Below are positions 50,984-61,080 of a DNA stretch of 64,000 nt, in pieces. How positions within the stretch are numbered: position 1 is the stretch's first letter; each line of letters opens with the position of its first letter. The position numbers and the translations under genes were made by a program. Origin of the DNA: Dehalococcoidia bacterium. Its GTDB lineage: Bacteria; Chloroflexota; Dehalococcoidia; GIF9; AB-539-J10. The notes under the pieces are model-generated. The model was not told the origin of the DNA. It saw only the letters and a list, made by a program, of their open reading frames with translations, and made no database searches. The stretch lies in the NCBI GenBank assembly GCA_007129495.1, contig SKVJ01000009.1, forward strand, positions 1-64,000, read 5' to 3'.

Positions 50984-51448
50984 CTGTTCACGAATCTCAC
51001 AGCATATCTGAAAGCCAACAGCGCGGAGTTCGCGTTTGCAAAGAAGCGCAGCACTCATCACGCTTGGGACGCTGCTCATGCAAGTGGGATCCCTCTCCAC
51101 GAGATCGCCAAGACCATCGTCTTCTCCGATTCATGTTCAGGGATTATCGTTGCTGTCGTTCGGGGAGACCACATGGTCAGCAGACACAAACTCGAGACTT
51201 GCGCCGGCCGCCGACGACTCACGATTGCGTCGGAAGCAGAGGCAGAAGGCGCGACGGGCTTCCCGACCGGAGGTATACCTCCGCTCGGGCACCGGAAACG
51301 ACTGCTGGTGTATGTAGACGTTCACCTGACCCACATGAATCATGTCTGGTGTGGGGGAGGTTCAAGAACAAGATTAGTGCGACTGAACACAAAGGACCTG
51401 TTGAGGCTCTCGCACGCAAATGTGTGTGACATAGCAGTGACGTCATAG
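50984..51448 (+). pseudogene. YbaK/EbsC-family aminoacyl-tRNA deacylase lacking a standard start codon
   Basis: A frame open from 50984 to the stop at 51446-51448 encodes a full-length (~154-residue) YbaK/ProX-type domain. Segments include SAEFAFAKKRSTHHAWDAAH, IPLHEIAKTIVFSDS, IIVAVVRGDHMVSRHKLE, ATGFPTGGIPPLGH and the end LLRLSHANVCDIAVTS. Members hydrolyse mischarged tRNA such as Cys- or Ala-tRNA(Pro). The frame begins after TGA (50981-50983). It contains no ATG, GTG or TTG before ATG 51173, which is deep inside the domain. Either a CTG (50984 or 51008) is used or the gene has lost its start. Confidence 0.65.
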
Positions 51449-51467
51449 GTCAGCAGCGCCTTCGCCT

Positions 51468-52058
51468 TCAGAAGTCAGCGAATACCTGAGGCGCCTTCTC
51501 CTTCATGATGTCTCTCAGTTGCAGCGCCACCTCTCGGATCTCTGGCAGGGCACGTGGTGTCGTTCGCAATGCGATGATGTGTCGCAATTCTCGAAAGTTC
51601 CACGTGCAAATGATGTCCGTGTAGCAGGAATTGGGCAGTACATATCGTGCCACTTCGGGCTTCATACCGTGCTTCAGCAGTTCCCGGTAGGCTTGCCAAG
51701 CACTCTCCATCGCACGGCGATACACCTGCGACGCAACATGCGACACTTCAAGCTCTGGCGGGGAGACGTAGGATTGCTCGGACTCGCGCACGTACCTCTG
51801 GCTTCTCTGGCTATAACTGGCCAAGCGGTGTCGCACAAGTTCATGCGTCATCGCTCGGCTGCCACGAATACTGAAACTTGCGCATGCATGCTCGATCATA
51901 GACTCATGACCGATCGCAAGCCACGACTGGATCCGGTCGGGAACTGTCCCAGTCTTCTCCTGTGTGTTCCAGCATAGTCTGCCAGCCGACTCGATGAGGC
52001 GCTCGGCATCGGGCGTGATAGCTAGCAGTTTCACTTCAACACCGTAACGATCCGACAT
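51468..52058 (-). CDS. thyX: Flavin-dependent thymidylate synthase
   Basis: The protein has 196 residues from ATG 52056-52058 behind GGGAGG. The ThyX motif RHRLASYSQRSQRY (RHRxxSxxxxSxR) is present, with GHESMIEHACASFSIRGSRA, ARYVLPNSCYTDI and the FAD/dUMP region WNFRELRHIIALR. It makes dTMP from dUMP using methylene-tetrahydrofolate and FADH2. No thyA is seen in the window. Confidence 0.95.
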   Translation of the reverse strand: MSDRYGVEVKLLAITPDAERLIESAGRLCWNTQEKTGTVPDRIQSWLAIGHESMIEHACASFSIRGSRAMTHELVRHRLASYSQRSQRYVRESEQSYVSPPELEVSHVASQVYRRAMESAWQAYRELLKHGMKPEVARYVLPNSCYTDIICTWNFRELRHIIALRTTPRALPEIREVALQLRDIMKEKAPQVFADF

Positions 52059-52121
52059 CAGGCACCTCCCATCGGCGTAACACTGCAACGGAACTCCAGA
52101 ATACGGAATCTATTATACAGG

Positions 52122-52149
52122 CCGAAGGGCGGTAGGTACCGCCCTTCGG
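52122..52149. terminator. Hairpin between abfD-like and thyX
   Basis: A perfect 11-bp stem (52122-52132/52139-52149) with a six-base loop lies after the end of the 4-hydroxybutyryl-CoA dehydratase gene, on the side of transcription. No long T-tract is present. Confidence 0.5.
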
Positions 52150-52199
52150 TGTCTACAACACATGTCTACAGAAGGCAGACACGGTGTGCTTGTCAGATG

Positions 52200-53669
52200 T
52201 TATTCCGTTAGTTTCTCCCTCTCATCGATTCCCGCCAGTCTGCGCGCCATCTTCTTCTTGCTGTCCATCTGAGACTGCCGCTCTATCATGACCTTCTGAG
52301 CCTGTGGCGAGCCGGCACCATGCATAGACTCTGTGCGGTAGCTGGGAGCAGTCAGGCCGAACGTCATGCTGTTGATAAGCGAGAGCATCCGGAGACGTTC
52401 TTCAGCAGAGACATCCTTTGCACCCTTGAAGTACTTCTGCACGTACTTGCCGATCTCGGGACTGCGAAGGTCGCACTCGGATGGAATCGTCACCAGCGCT
52501 CCCCCTGCAAGATCCTCGGCAAGTCTGCACAGCTCGTAAGGGTACCTGGTTACGTTCATCTTGCAGACATTCGCCAGTAGAATGTCCGGCAGGAAATTAC
52601 CCGCTTTGGTTTTCGTGCCCTGCGTGGACGCAGCGAGCCCGCATGCGTGGAGTGTCTCGATGAGATGGTTCATCTCAGCGATCTTGTCCCGCACATGTGA
52701 CGCCTTGGCAACATTGCTGTAGTCCGTCATAGCGGCGGTTGCCCCGACGAGCACGTCACCGATACCTGGTTTACACCCTCCGTAACTCTGACGGTGATAG
52801 CTTGCGAAACGCTCGACTACCATTCCAGAGAAATCCACCTCGCCACACATGAACACTCGGTCCCACGGCACAAACACGTCATCCAGCACGGTAAGCGCCT
52901 CCTGGCCACCGAATTGGAAGTTGCCAACATCGATGTCGCCTTCCTCAAGCTTTCGCTTGTCACATGACTGGCGGCCATAAATGAAGTGGATGCCCGCTGC
53001 ATCGGATTGCACAGCGCAACATACAGAGTAGTCCTCGTCGCCTGATCGCATAGTAAGTGTCGGCATGATCAGGATCTCATGGGAGTTTACGCTGCCCGTC
53101 TGGTGCGCCTTCGCACCTCGAATGACTATACCGTCGTCCCGACGCTCTACGATATGAACAAACGCATCAGGGTCAGGCTGTTCGCTTGGTCTCAGTGCGC
53201 GATCCCCCTTCACATCCGTCATTGCGCCCTGAACACAGAGGTCGTTCTGCTGAACATACATTAGCCAGTCCTTGAACCGATTATGGTACCCAGTGCCATG
53301 TTCTTCATCGATTTCGAATGTCGTGTTATACATGGCGTTGATCGCATCCATGCCGACACATCGCTGAAAACAGCAACCTGTACGCTGCCCCATCAGTCGC
53401 TGCAGCTTCACTTTCTTGACGAGGTCTTCGACGCTCATGAACAACGAAGTGAAGCGGTTAATCTTCTCACCGGTAAGCGTTGATGTTGTCGTAGCAAGCT
53501 CTTCGTACTCAGGATCATGTGCCAGCTTGTACGTCAACGCTATGGCGTTGATCGAAGGCCTGATGATTGGATGGTCTACGAAGTTCTCAATCTTTTCGCC
53601 AAACAGCCAGACGTCGGATTTCAAGCCACGAAGACTATCGATATATTGCTGGGCGGTCTTAAGTGCCAT
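52200..53669 (-). CDS. abfD: 4-hydroxybutyryl-CoA dehydratase/vinylacetyl-CoA isomerase
   Basis: The protein has 489 residues from ATG 53667-53669 behind AAGGAGG. It belongs to the HpaB/AbfD flavoprotein family. The [4Fe-4S] ligands fit AbfD: the cluster GCCFQRCVG (Cys99/100 and Cys104) and His292 with Cys299 in YHRQSYGGCKPG. AKAHQTGSVNSHEILIMPT is the flavin/substrate region. The enzyme converts 4-hydroxybutyryl-CoA to crotonyl-CoA, in aminobutyrate fermentation or, in reverse use, in autotrophic cycles. The presence of all four iron ligands favours AbfD over HpaB oxygenases. No other genes of those pathways are here. Confidence 0.9.
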   Translation of the reverse strand: MALKTAQQYIDSLRGLKSDVWLFGEKIENFVDHPIIRPSINAIALTYKLAHDPEYEELATTTSTLTGEKINRFTSLFMSVEDLVKKVKLQRLMGQRTGCCFQRCVGMDAINAMYNTTFEIDEEHGTGYHNRFKDWLMYVQQNDLCVQGAMTDVKGDRALRPSEQPDPDAFVHIVERRDDGIVIRGAKAHQTGSVNSHEILIMPTLTMRSGDEDYSVCCAVQSDAAGIHFIYGRQSCDKRKLEEGDIDVGNFQFGGQEALTVLDDVFVPWDRVFMCGEVDFSGMVVERFASYHRQSYGGCKPGIGDVLVGATAAMTDYSNVAKASHVRDKIAEMNHLIETLHACGLAASTQGTKTKAGNFLPDILLANVCKMNVTRYPYELCRLAEDLAGGALVTIPSECDLRSPEIGKYVQKYFKGAKDVSAEERLRMLSLINSMTFGLTAPSYRTESMHGAGSPQAQKVMIERQSQMDSKKKMARRLAGIDEREKLTE

Positions 53670-53710
53670 TGAATGATTCCCTCCTTACGCACGCATCCGT
53701 GCTGACGACT

Positions 53711-53739
53711 ATTATATTGTCCAAGCGAACAAAGGACAA
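53711..53739 (-). promoter_or_regulatory. Promoter of abfD
   Basis: On the minus strand: -35 ttgtcc (53734-53739), 17-base spacer, perfect -10 tataat (53711-53716). The ATG is about 35 bases past the expected start. Confidence 0.65.
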
Positions 53740-53839
53740 AGATGCAGGATTTCTGAAGACTCCAATTTTCTGGTGGCGATGTAGTGAACCCCCAGCAATC
53801 GACGCAAACTGCCAGGGTCGTTCTCGTAGCCGGTCATTC

Positions 53840-54208
53840 TGGAATCGTCGATAACCGCAAATAGCCCTATGGGAGAAGTAAAGGCTCTGGTAATGTGAAG
53901 TGTGAAATCCGATGTACAGTCTCACAATCATCGACACTATCGCCATAACAAAGCCAACGGGCACCAGCAGACCGAGAAAGATTTGAGCGATATTCTGCTC
54001 TCTCGACCGGATAGGGAGAGAATGGACCTTGTTCTCGCCAAAGGCAGATGTATAGATAAGCCACACACCCGAAGAGGGTGACCAGCACTGTGAGAGTTCC
54101 AAATGCAAGAATGAGTGTAATATCTCCGGCCCCGATGAAGAGCGTGATTACCGTCATAACGACCACAATCGCAGTAGTCGGCATTGGTGCAACGTAGGCG
54201 TTACCCAA
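53840..54208 (-). pseudogene. Remnant of a small membrane protein
   Basis: The minus strand reads a hydrophobic protein in two frames. The first starts at TTG 54206-54208 (GNAYVAPMPTTAIVVVMTVI then GDITLILAFGTLTVLVTLFG). After ~54010 the second continues (REQNIAQIFLGLLVPVGFVM, IVSMIVRLYIGF). Together they give about four membrane helices. No family recognised. The frame change may be a real mutation or a sequencing error. Confidence 0.4.
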
Positions 54209-54396
54209 CTGCTTAAGCGAGTCGAGCCACGCCTCACAGCGCTCGGTGTACTTCTTGCATCGCAGCCACTATAACGCGACCTTCGAAAAATGAGGTGGAT
54301 TGCACAATCAGTGCAACCGGCAGGACAGATGCGACCTCAGTCAGATACAATAGGCGGCCAGTGGCCGGCTACCTGAGGAGTAAGGAGAATGAGCTT

Positions 54397-54615
54397 ATGA
54401 CTGCATCTCATACAGAGGGCCTTTTCGGAATGGAGGTGGGGAAAGGGCGCTGGATGCTCATGATTCTGCTCTTCGCCACCCTGATCACGACCTCTCGAAG
54501 CTGGCTAGGGGTCAAGATGACCCCAGACGTCTGGTGGCAACTGCAGGTGCTAAGGAGTCAGGCTTTCGGGGACCAGCACCACCCAAACGTTGACAGGGAA
54601 CTGGTGGTGGTCTAA
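54397..54615 (+). CDS. Small hypothetical membrane protein
   Basis: The protein has 72 residues. ATG 54397 has AAGGAG nine bases upstream. GKGRWMLMILLFATLITT is one hydrophobic segment, like the first helix of an MFS carrier, and the C-terminus is polar. It may be the N-terminal stump of a transporter, as it lies upstream of an intact MFS gene. The region 53740-54396 otherwise shows only the remnant above. Confidence 0.35.
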   Translation: MTASHTEGLFGMEVGKGRWMLMILLFATLITTSRSWLGVKMTPDVWWQLQVLRSQAFGDQHHPNVDRELVVV

Positions 54616-54791
54616 GATACGAAGCCACAGTTGGTACTTGCGCTGGTGCTTTTACGCACCCGTAGGGACATTACCCGAATTCTTCGTACTATATCGGTGA
54701 TTCTCTGTCGGTCTCACCATATTACTTCGAGGAGTCTCTCCTCTACCATTCAGCCTGAAAACCTAATTCTGGACAAGAAGGATAACAAACC

Positions 54792-56063
54792 ATGAATGAC
54801 ACCGCTGACAATTTGACAGGCCCAAGAGAAGTGATTGGTCAACAGGTTGAGCGGCGACGGTGGGTGGTGGTGCTTGGAGGGTTCTTCCTTTCATTGATGG
54901 GGGGCATGAGCTATGCCTGGGGTTCGTTTACGGTTCCCTTGATTAACGACTGGGGGTTCATCGCGGCTCAGGCTACCCTCCCGTTTACTGTGCTAATCAT
55001 GGTGTTCGCTGTAGTAATGATCCCGGCAGGGCGGCTTCAGGATAGAATTGGGCCTCGTAAGGTGGCAACAGCGGGAGCGCTACTATTTCTGGTTGGCTAC
55101 AGCCTGGCGGCGCTGTTGCGATACATACCCAGCCCCACGTGGTTAGTACTGAGTTATGGGGTGGTGGTCGGAGCGGCCTGCGGCCTGACCTACGCATGCG
55201 TAGCTCCGACAGCACGCAAGTGGTATCCTGATCGGCCCGGGCTCGCAGTTTCGTGCGGAGTGATGGGGTTTGGACTAGCGGCTGTAGTCTTCGCTCCTCT
55301 CAAGGCAACGATGATCGAGGCATGGGGAGTGGACGGCACTCTTTTCGTATTGGGGCTTATCGTGGCCGCGGGAGCTTTCATAGGAGCAAGGCTGGTGCGC
55401 AACCCTCCTGTATATTGGAGTCCTCCTCCACGAACCAGTGTTTCCTCCAAACCCCAGTCCAAATCGGCAGCATCCGAGGATGTTCCCCCCGGAAAGGTTG
55501 TCCGTACTTGGGAGTTCTACCTCATGTGGTTAGCACTCGCCGCCGTGATAGGTGGTGGATTGACAGCAATCGGCCTCATTACTGCCTTTGGGCAGCTGGG
55601 GCTCCAGTTACGTCCAGCCGTGGCAGCAGTGCCCATCGCGGTGTATTCCTTGGTCAATGGGCTGGGGCGACCGTTTGTTGGATGGTTCGCTGACCGAATT
55701 GGCACGATCCGTGTGATGGTGCCTATATACGCCGTTCAGGCTGTTGTGTTCCTCGCGATACCTTGGGTGGCCACAAATCTACCACTGTTGATTATGTGTT
55801 CACTCCTCTTGGGTATGGGCTACGCTGTCACTTTTGCCCTTTTTCCGGTGCTTGTGGCAACAAGATTTGGAGTCAAACACCTTGGGATCAATTACGGTCT
55901 GGTGTTCTGCGCATTTGGGATAGGTGCTATAACGGGCTTGCTGGGTTCGTGGTTACTGGACTCTACTGGATCTTTTACCCCAGCGTTCCTCTTGGCCGGA
56001 ATCACCACCGTGATTGGGCTCATCCTCCTGATTGTGCTTAACAAGAAGTTTGGTCTTACCTGA
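54792..56063 (+). CDS. MFS transporter, oxalate/formate antiporter (OFA)-like
   Basis: The protein has 423 residues with 12 membrane segments and AGAAGGA before the ATG. The start RRRWVVVLGGFFLSLMGGMS with YAWGSFTVPLINDWG is typical of OFA/monocarboxylate MFS proteins. RLQDRIGPRKVATAG is the loop 2-3 MFS signature, and GWFADRIGTIRVMV its repeat after helix 8. A carboxylate substrate is likely from the subfamily. Position near the 4-hydroxybutyryl-CoA dehydratase gene suggests, but does not prove, uptake of an organic acid. Confidence 0.85.
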   Translation: MNDTADNLTGPREVIGQQVERRRWVVVLGGFFLSLMGGMSYAWGSFTVPLINDWGFIAAQATLPFTVLIMVFAVVMIPAGRLQDRIGPRKVATAGALLFLVGYSLAALLRYIPSPTWLVLSYGVVVGAACGLTYACVAPTARKWYPDRPGLAVSCGVMGFGLAAVVFAPLKATMIEAWGVDGTLFVLGLIVAAGAFIGARLVRNPPVYWSPPPRTSVSSKPQSKSAASEDVPPGKVVRTWEFYLMWLALAAVIGGGLTAIGLITAFGQLGLQLRPAVAAVPIAVYSLVNGLGRPFVGWFADRIGTIRVMVPIYAVQAVVFLAIPWVATNLPLLIMCSLLLGMGYAVTFALFPVLVATRFGVKHLGINYGLVFCAFGIGAITGLLGSWLLDSTGSFTPAFLLAGITTVIGLILLIVLNKKFGLT

Positions 56064-56662
56064 ATTGTTGTTACATCCCAAGTTTGACAGTAGCCAAAGG
56101 TAAGGCATAGCTGAAGAAAATGACGTATCACAACAACATACAGTAAGGATTTGGAGGCACTGCTTCCCGGCATCAACGACAGTCCCGAATAAGGAGAGGG
56201 CAGGCTCCTGCTCGAGATGCTGGTCCGAGCCTACGACCCCTGCGTTTCCTGCTCCACCCACTAGCGTGGTGCTTCTCTCACCAGTTGTGGTCTGGCGTCA
56301 GCCGCACCTGAGCGCCGGTGGGCGGGCCGCAGGGCCGGTTCACCGTGGCAGAAGGCAGGCAGTGACAGTGGCGGGCGCTGCAGCCTTGAGCAACCGACCG
56401 CAGATACTGGTAGCTGCGGTCACGCGGAACTCAACCCCGACGCTCGCAAGCACCATCGATCCCGGTATTCGATGGCCGCCGCAGGCATGCATCAAGCCGA
56501 GCAGGACAACTGGCCGGCGTGCAGAAGGCGGCTCAATGACATGCGAACGGCCTAAAGCCACACTCCGTTGACCGGGTTGTCACAACAGACAACCGGACAG
56601 CCCGGGCGGGTTCACCGCAGCGCGACCGCACATCAAAGGCGCTGCCTGCGGCCTGCCATGCG
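56064..56662. other. Intergenic region, nothing recognised
   Basis: About 600 bases between convergent MFS and mobA genes. No gene with a start signal or family likeness was seen. Confidence 0.5.
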
Positions 56663-57337
56663 CTACGGGTGCAGCACGGTGAGTCGAGATCCGGGATTCG
56701 CTCCGGGGTCCCGGCATGGCCATTCCTTCCGGGCTACCAGTTCCCTCGCCCTGTCCAGATCGAACTGGCTGTTGACATTAAAGAGGCTCAGGCGCTCCTG
56801 GTCGAGCCGATCGAACTCGTCCTCTCCAACGTACCTCACCCGGACCCTGCCGAAGAGCTCGCGGATCTGCAGCCTGTTCTGCCTGAGCAGGCCGCGGATC
56901 GGGTCCAAACACTCCCTCGAATACACGGCGCAAAGAGGCTCCACGTTGTTGCCGATGGACGGAACGACAACATCGTAGCCTTGAGCTACCCGGTGCATGT
57001 GTTGCAGCAGGTCGCCGCTCACGAAGGGCATGTCACAGCCGACAACGACCGCGAACGGATCTGCCGACGCCATGAGACCCGAGTAGATGCCCGCCAGCGG
57101 CCCCTTCCCGGGATGGGAGTCAGCCACCGTTTCGATTCTCACGGGTGACGAACAGGGAATCGGCTTGCCGTTGGCAGTCGCTACGATAATCTCTGCGCTG
57201 AATGAGGCAAGACAGTCGATCACCCACTGGATGAGGCTCTTACCCTGGATTAGCTGCAGCGCCTTGTCCCAGCCCAGCCGCGAGCTCCTGCCGCCGGCAA
57301 GGACGATGGAAGTTATCGCCGAGCCTCCCGAAACCAC
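56663..57337 (-). CDS. mobA: Molybdenum cofactor guanylyltransferase
   Basis: The protein has 224 residues, GTG start 57335-57337. A GGGAGG box lies 10 bases into the gene, so the true start may be slightly later. The nucleotide-binding motif ITSIVLAGGRSSRLGWDKAL, GKGPLAGIYSGLMAS, VVGCDMPFVS and the LFNVNSQFDLDRA end are typical of MobA. It joins GMP to molybdopterin to give MGD for DMSO-reductase-type enzymes. A broken enzyme gene of that type lies next door. Confidence 0.92.
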   Translation of the reverse strand: MVSGGSAITSIVLAGGRSSRLGWDKALQLIQGKSLIQWVIDCLASFSAEIIVATANGKPIPCSSPVRIETVADSHPGKGPLAGIYSGLMASADPFAVVVGCDMPFVSGDLLQHMHRVAQGYDVVVPSIGNNVEPLCAVYSRECLDPIRGLLRQNRLQIRELFGRVRVRYVGEDEFDRLDQERLSLFNVNSQFDLDRARELVARKEWPCRDPGANPGSRLTVLHP

Positions 57338-57661
57338 ACACTATGCTGACACATCGGACAAGGCAACATCAACCGATCGTTGCCGCCGTCCACCTGCTGA
57401 GGGCACCCCGGCTCTCTGCGCGCCTGCCGCCGCCCCCTTCGCACCCGAATCCCTGCGCATCCGGCAATCTGGCGCGTTTCGAGCGGCGCTGTGTCGGATG
57501 CCGCACCCCGCAAGCAACGTGCTGCGGGAGAACTGCAAAACTATTTGAGCAACCCGAGAGGAAGCCGGGGAAGGGATGCCAGGAGCCACCGCATCAGCAG
57601 CCTTTGTTGATGATCGCAGGTCGATACGTACGATAGAGTTTCACAGCGAGAGGTGCAAGGA
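57338..57661. other. Divergent intergenic region
   Basis: About 320 bases between mobA and the oxidoreductase remnant. No gene. Promoters for both sides would be expected but were not clearly seen. Confidence 0.4.
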
Positions 57662-59598
57662 ATGAACCGGCCGGGTTCCCGGAGCAGGATGGTGAATACG
57701 AGCTGCTGCTACGACTGTGGCAGCCGCTGCATCCTGCGGGTGGTCGTTAACGAAGGCATCATCACGGAAGTGAGCACCGACGATGGGCCATTGCCAGGCC
57801 TGAGAGCATGCCCCGGGGACTTGCGTGCAAAGAAGTGGTGTATTCCGAGGACCGCCTGAGACAGCCCCTGAAGAGGGTTGGCAAGCGCGGCAGCGGTGAC
57901 TTCGAGCCGGTTTCGTCGGAGGAGGCGCTGAACACGGTGGCCAAGGAGATTTGGAGGGTGAGAGACCTCTACGGACCGACCGCCGTCTTCCTCATGGACC
58001 ACTACGGTTCCCTCAGCCCTCTGCACGGCGTTCAGAAGGCCGGCCGTCGCTTCTTCTCTCTCTTCGGCGGCTGCACGACATGGCGGGGCAACTTCTCTCG
58101 CGAGGCTGCTACCTGCTCGTCACTGGCAACTTTGGGAGCGATTCCGACCGGCTGCAGCCCCGACAACTTCCCCCATTCCCGGCTCATCATCCTCTGGGGC
58201 TGGAATCCGGCAGTCACCCGCTTCGGACCGGACACCGCGTACCACCTGCCCCGGGCAAAGCAGGCGGGGGCGAAGATCATCTGCGTCGACCCGAGGCACA
58301 CCGCCTCGGCTGAGGCGCTGGCCGGGCAATGGATCCCGATCAGGCCGGGAACGGATGCCGCCCTGCTCATTGCCATGGCGTACGTGATAATTCGGGAGGA
58401 CCTGTGGGACCGGTCGTTCATCAAGACGTGCACTGTGGCATTCGAGCGATAAAGCGAGTACGTTCTGGGCGCGGAGGACGGGGAGCCCAAGACGCCCGCG
58501 TGGGCGGAAGACATCACCGGCGTGCCGACCGAGACCGTAGCGCAACTAGCCCGGGACTATGCCACGATGAGGCCCGCGGCGCTGTGCGCCAGTGTGTATG
58601 ATGCCCTGCTCGAGGGTACGTCCGGAAGATACCCCAGCGACACGAAGCTGCTCTACATCGTGGGCTGCAGCATGCTCAACCAGTTTCTCAATATCAACAA
58701 GGGGGTAGCGGCCCTCCAGGCGCCCGAGTTCACGGTCATCCACAAGCTCTTTCTCACTCCTACCGCCGCTATGCCGACATCGTCCTCCCCGTCACCACAG
58801 CCCTGGAGCGTACTGGTATTGGCCAGCCTTGGGGGCCCCTGCTTCATCCACATGGACAGGGCGATTGAGCCTCTGCCTGACACGAAGTCGGACCTGGACA
58901 TCTTCACGGAACTGGCGTCGCGACCCGGCTTGACCGGCTACAACAACAAGTCCGACGAGGAATGGCTGCGGGAGTTCGTCACCGCCACCCCCGACCTCCC
59001 AGACTACGAGACTTTCAAACGTGAGGGAGTGCACCACATTCCGATTGACCGGCCATGGGTGGCTTTCCGAAAGCAGGTCGAAGACCCGGCTCGCCATCCC
59101 TTTCCCGCACCCTCGGGCAAGATCCAGATATACAGCCGGACGCTGGCGGGGAGGAACGACCCTCTACTGCCCCCATCCCCAGGTACCCTGAGGCGTGGGA
59201 AGGTCCGGGCGACCCCGCGCGGGACAGGCATCCCCTCCAACTGGTCAGTCCGCACTCGAGGGCGAGGGTCAACTCCTCGCTGTTCAATATCCCTCGCCTG
59301 AAGGCGCTAGACGATGACGCCGTCTGGCTCAACCCGAAAGATGCACACCCCAGGGGCATAGTCAGCGGCGACAACGTCAGATTGCGCAACGACCGCGGGG
59401 TGCTCGCGGCTACAGCCCGGCTGGATAACAGAATCATGCCCGGCGTCGCCAGCCTCGATGCCGGCGCCTGGTTCGCCTCCGGATCCCAGCGACGTCGATT
59501 GCGGAGGCTACGCCAACACGCTCGCCAGGGACAAGGCATCACCGGGAGGCTCCTACGCCCACAATAGCTGCCCGGTCAAGATCGAGAAGGCCGAGTAG
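57662..59598 (+). pseudogene. Broken molybdopterin oxidoreductase (DMSO reductase family)
   Basis: From ATG 57662 (AGGTGCAAGGA upstream) to stop 59596-59598 the sequence reads a DMSO-reductase-family enzyme in shifting frames. Order: CCYDCGSRC (Fe-S binding N-terminus), shift near 57815, EPVSSEEALNTVAKEIWRV, NFPHSRLIILWGWNPAVT, an in-frame TAA at 58450, TETVAQLARDYATMRPAAL, a double shift around 58770-58860, [11 protein letters not shown], a shift near 59160-59200, and [21 protein letters not shown] further shift leads to a C-terminus ending VKIEKAE. At least five shifts plus the stop make it non-functional unless the sequence is faulty. Confidence 0.85.
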
Positions 59599-59787
59599 CA
59601 GTAGGATCGTGAGGCGACCGTATGGTCACTTGCATGCGTGACGAACAGGCAAAGGACGGAATTCACACCGTTGTTACCGGATGGTGTACACTGAGCGACT
59701 GACAATCTTGCCTCTCGTATGAGAAGCCTGCGCCAGATCGGCCACGTTACAGCGCCAACCTGCGCCGAGAACTTACAGGAGTGTTGT

Positions 59788-61080
59788 ATGGTTAGCCACA
59801 TGATCTCGGTTGACGAAGCAAGGGAGAGGATTCTCCAGAACACCGTTGTGCTGGATTCCGAGGATAGACCAATTCTCGAGTGCCTCGGTCAGGTGCTGGA
59901 TACCGATATCCGGGCGGATGAGAGTATTCCTCCAATGGACAACTCCGCCATGGATGGCTTCGCGGTACGCGCCCGGGACACACAGGGGGCCGCTTCGTCG
60001 TCGCCGGTTGTTCTGTCCGTCATAGGCCAAGTGGCAGCAGGATACGTGTCCTCTCGCAGCGTAGAACCGGGGACAGCTATTCGCATCATGACCGGAGCAC
60101 CACTTCCGTCGGGTGCCGACACCGTAGTGCCGTTCGAAGACACCGATGAAGACGCGAGGGCGGCACGGGGGGAAGCGCTGTCCGACATCGGCATCCTGGT
60201 CGAGGCCAGCGAGGGCGCGAATATTCGAAGGCGCGGAGAGGACATCACGGCCGGGCAGGTGGTGTTGCGCCAGGGAACTGTACTACGCCCGCCTGAGATA
60301 GGGCTTCTGGCTTCCATCGGCAAGGCCAAAGTGTCAGTGATAAGACGTCCCGTTGTCGCAATCCTGGCAACAGGCGACGAACTTCTGGAGATCAACGAAC
60401 CACTGGCCCCTGGCAAGATCCGGGACACTAACTCCTATACCACCGCTGCTCAGGTGCTGCGGTATGGGGGCATTCCTATGATGCTGGGCATAGGTCGTGA
60501 TACCGCCCGGTCTCTGAACGAACTATTGGATCGTGCCCTCGATGCGGATCTGCTTGTCACCTCGGGCGGTGTCTCAGTAGGAGATTACGACGTCGTCAAG
60601 AACGTTCTGGCGGAGAGAGGTGACATGGATCTGTGGACGGTACGCATGAAGCCGGGAAAGCCGTCTGCCTTCGGCATGATCCGCCGCGGCGGCGACCGGC
60701 CGGGACTTCCCCTCCTCGGCTTGCCGGGGAACCCGGTCAGCTCCATGATCACCTTCGAGCAGTTCGTCCGCCCAGCGATTCTTAAGATGCTGGGCCACAC
60801 GAACCTGGATAAGCCGACGGTCAGGGCCGTCATGGAGGACAGGGTGATGAACAGGGATCATCGGCGAATCTACTGTCGTGTAATCGTACACCGATCAGGG
60901 GATACGTACAGGGCCAGACTCACAGGGCCACAGGGCTCAGGTGTTCTGACGTCGATGTCGAGTGCGAACGGCCTCGCCGTCGTCCCCGAGACTGTCGCGC
61001 GTTTAGACCCCGGCGATACAGTCGATGTGCAGATGCTCGACTGGAATGAGAGCCACAACCTTCCGCAGGAGGTGCCGTGA
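59788..61080 (+). CDS. moeA: Molybdopterin molybdenumtransferase
   Basis: The protein has 430 residues from ATG 59788 behind AGGAG. Family motifs are ESIPPMDNSAMDGFAVRARD, GTAIRIMTGAPLPSGADTVV, LLVTSGGVSVGDYDVVKNVL and LLGLPGNPVSSMITFEQFVR, in domains I-III, and a C-terminal domain IV. It inserts molybdate into adenylylated molybdopterin. It begins a tight plus-strand operon with mobB (GTGA overlap) and mog. Confidence 0.95.
   Translation: MVSHMISVDEARERILQNTVVLDSEDRPILECLGQVLDTDIRADESIPPMDNSAMDGFAVRARDTQGAASSSPVVLSVIGQVAAGYVSSRSVEPGTAIRIMTGAPLPSGADTVVPFEDTDEDARAARGEALSDIGILVEASEGANIRRRGEDITAGQVVLRQGTVLRPPEIGLLASIGKAKVSVIRRPVVAILATGDELLEINEPLAPGKIRDTNSYTTAAQVLRYGGIPMMLGIGRDTARSLNELLDRALDADLLVTSGGVSVGDYDVVKNVLAERGDMDLWTVRMKPGKPSAFGMIRRGGDRPGLPLLGLPGNPVSSMITFEQFVRPAILKMLGHTNLDKPTVRAVMEDRVMNRDHRRIYCRVIVHRSGDTYRARLTGPQGSGVLTSMSSANGLAVVPETVARLDPGDTVDVQMLDWNESHNLPQEVP

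Noticed and set aside
50752-51429. Plus-strand frame of 225 codons
   Set aside because: It is in a different frame from the YbaK-like coding sequence it covers, and its own product shows no family features.
58448-58454. In-frame stop in the molybdopterin oxidoreductase, considered as a selenocysteine codon
   Set aside because: The stop is TAA, not TGA, is not at the active-site position, and other frameshifts break the gene.
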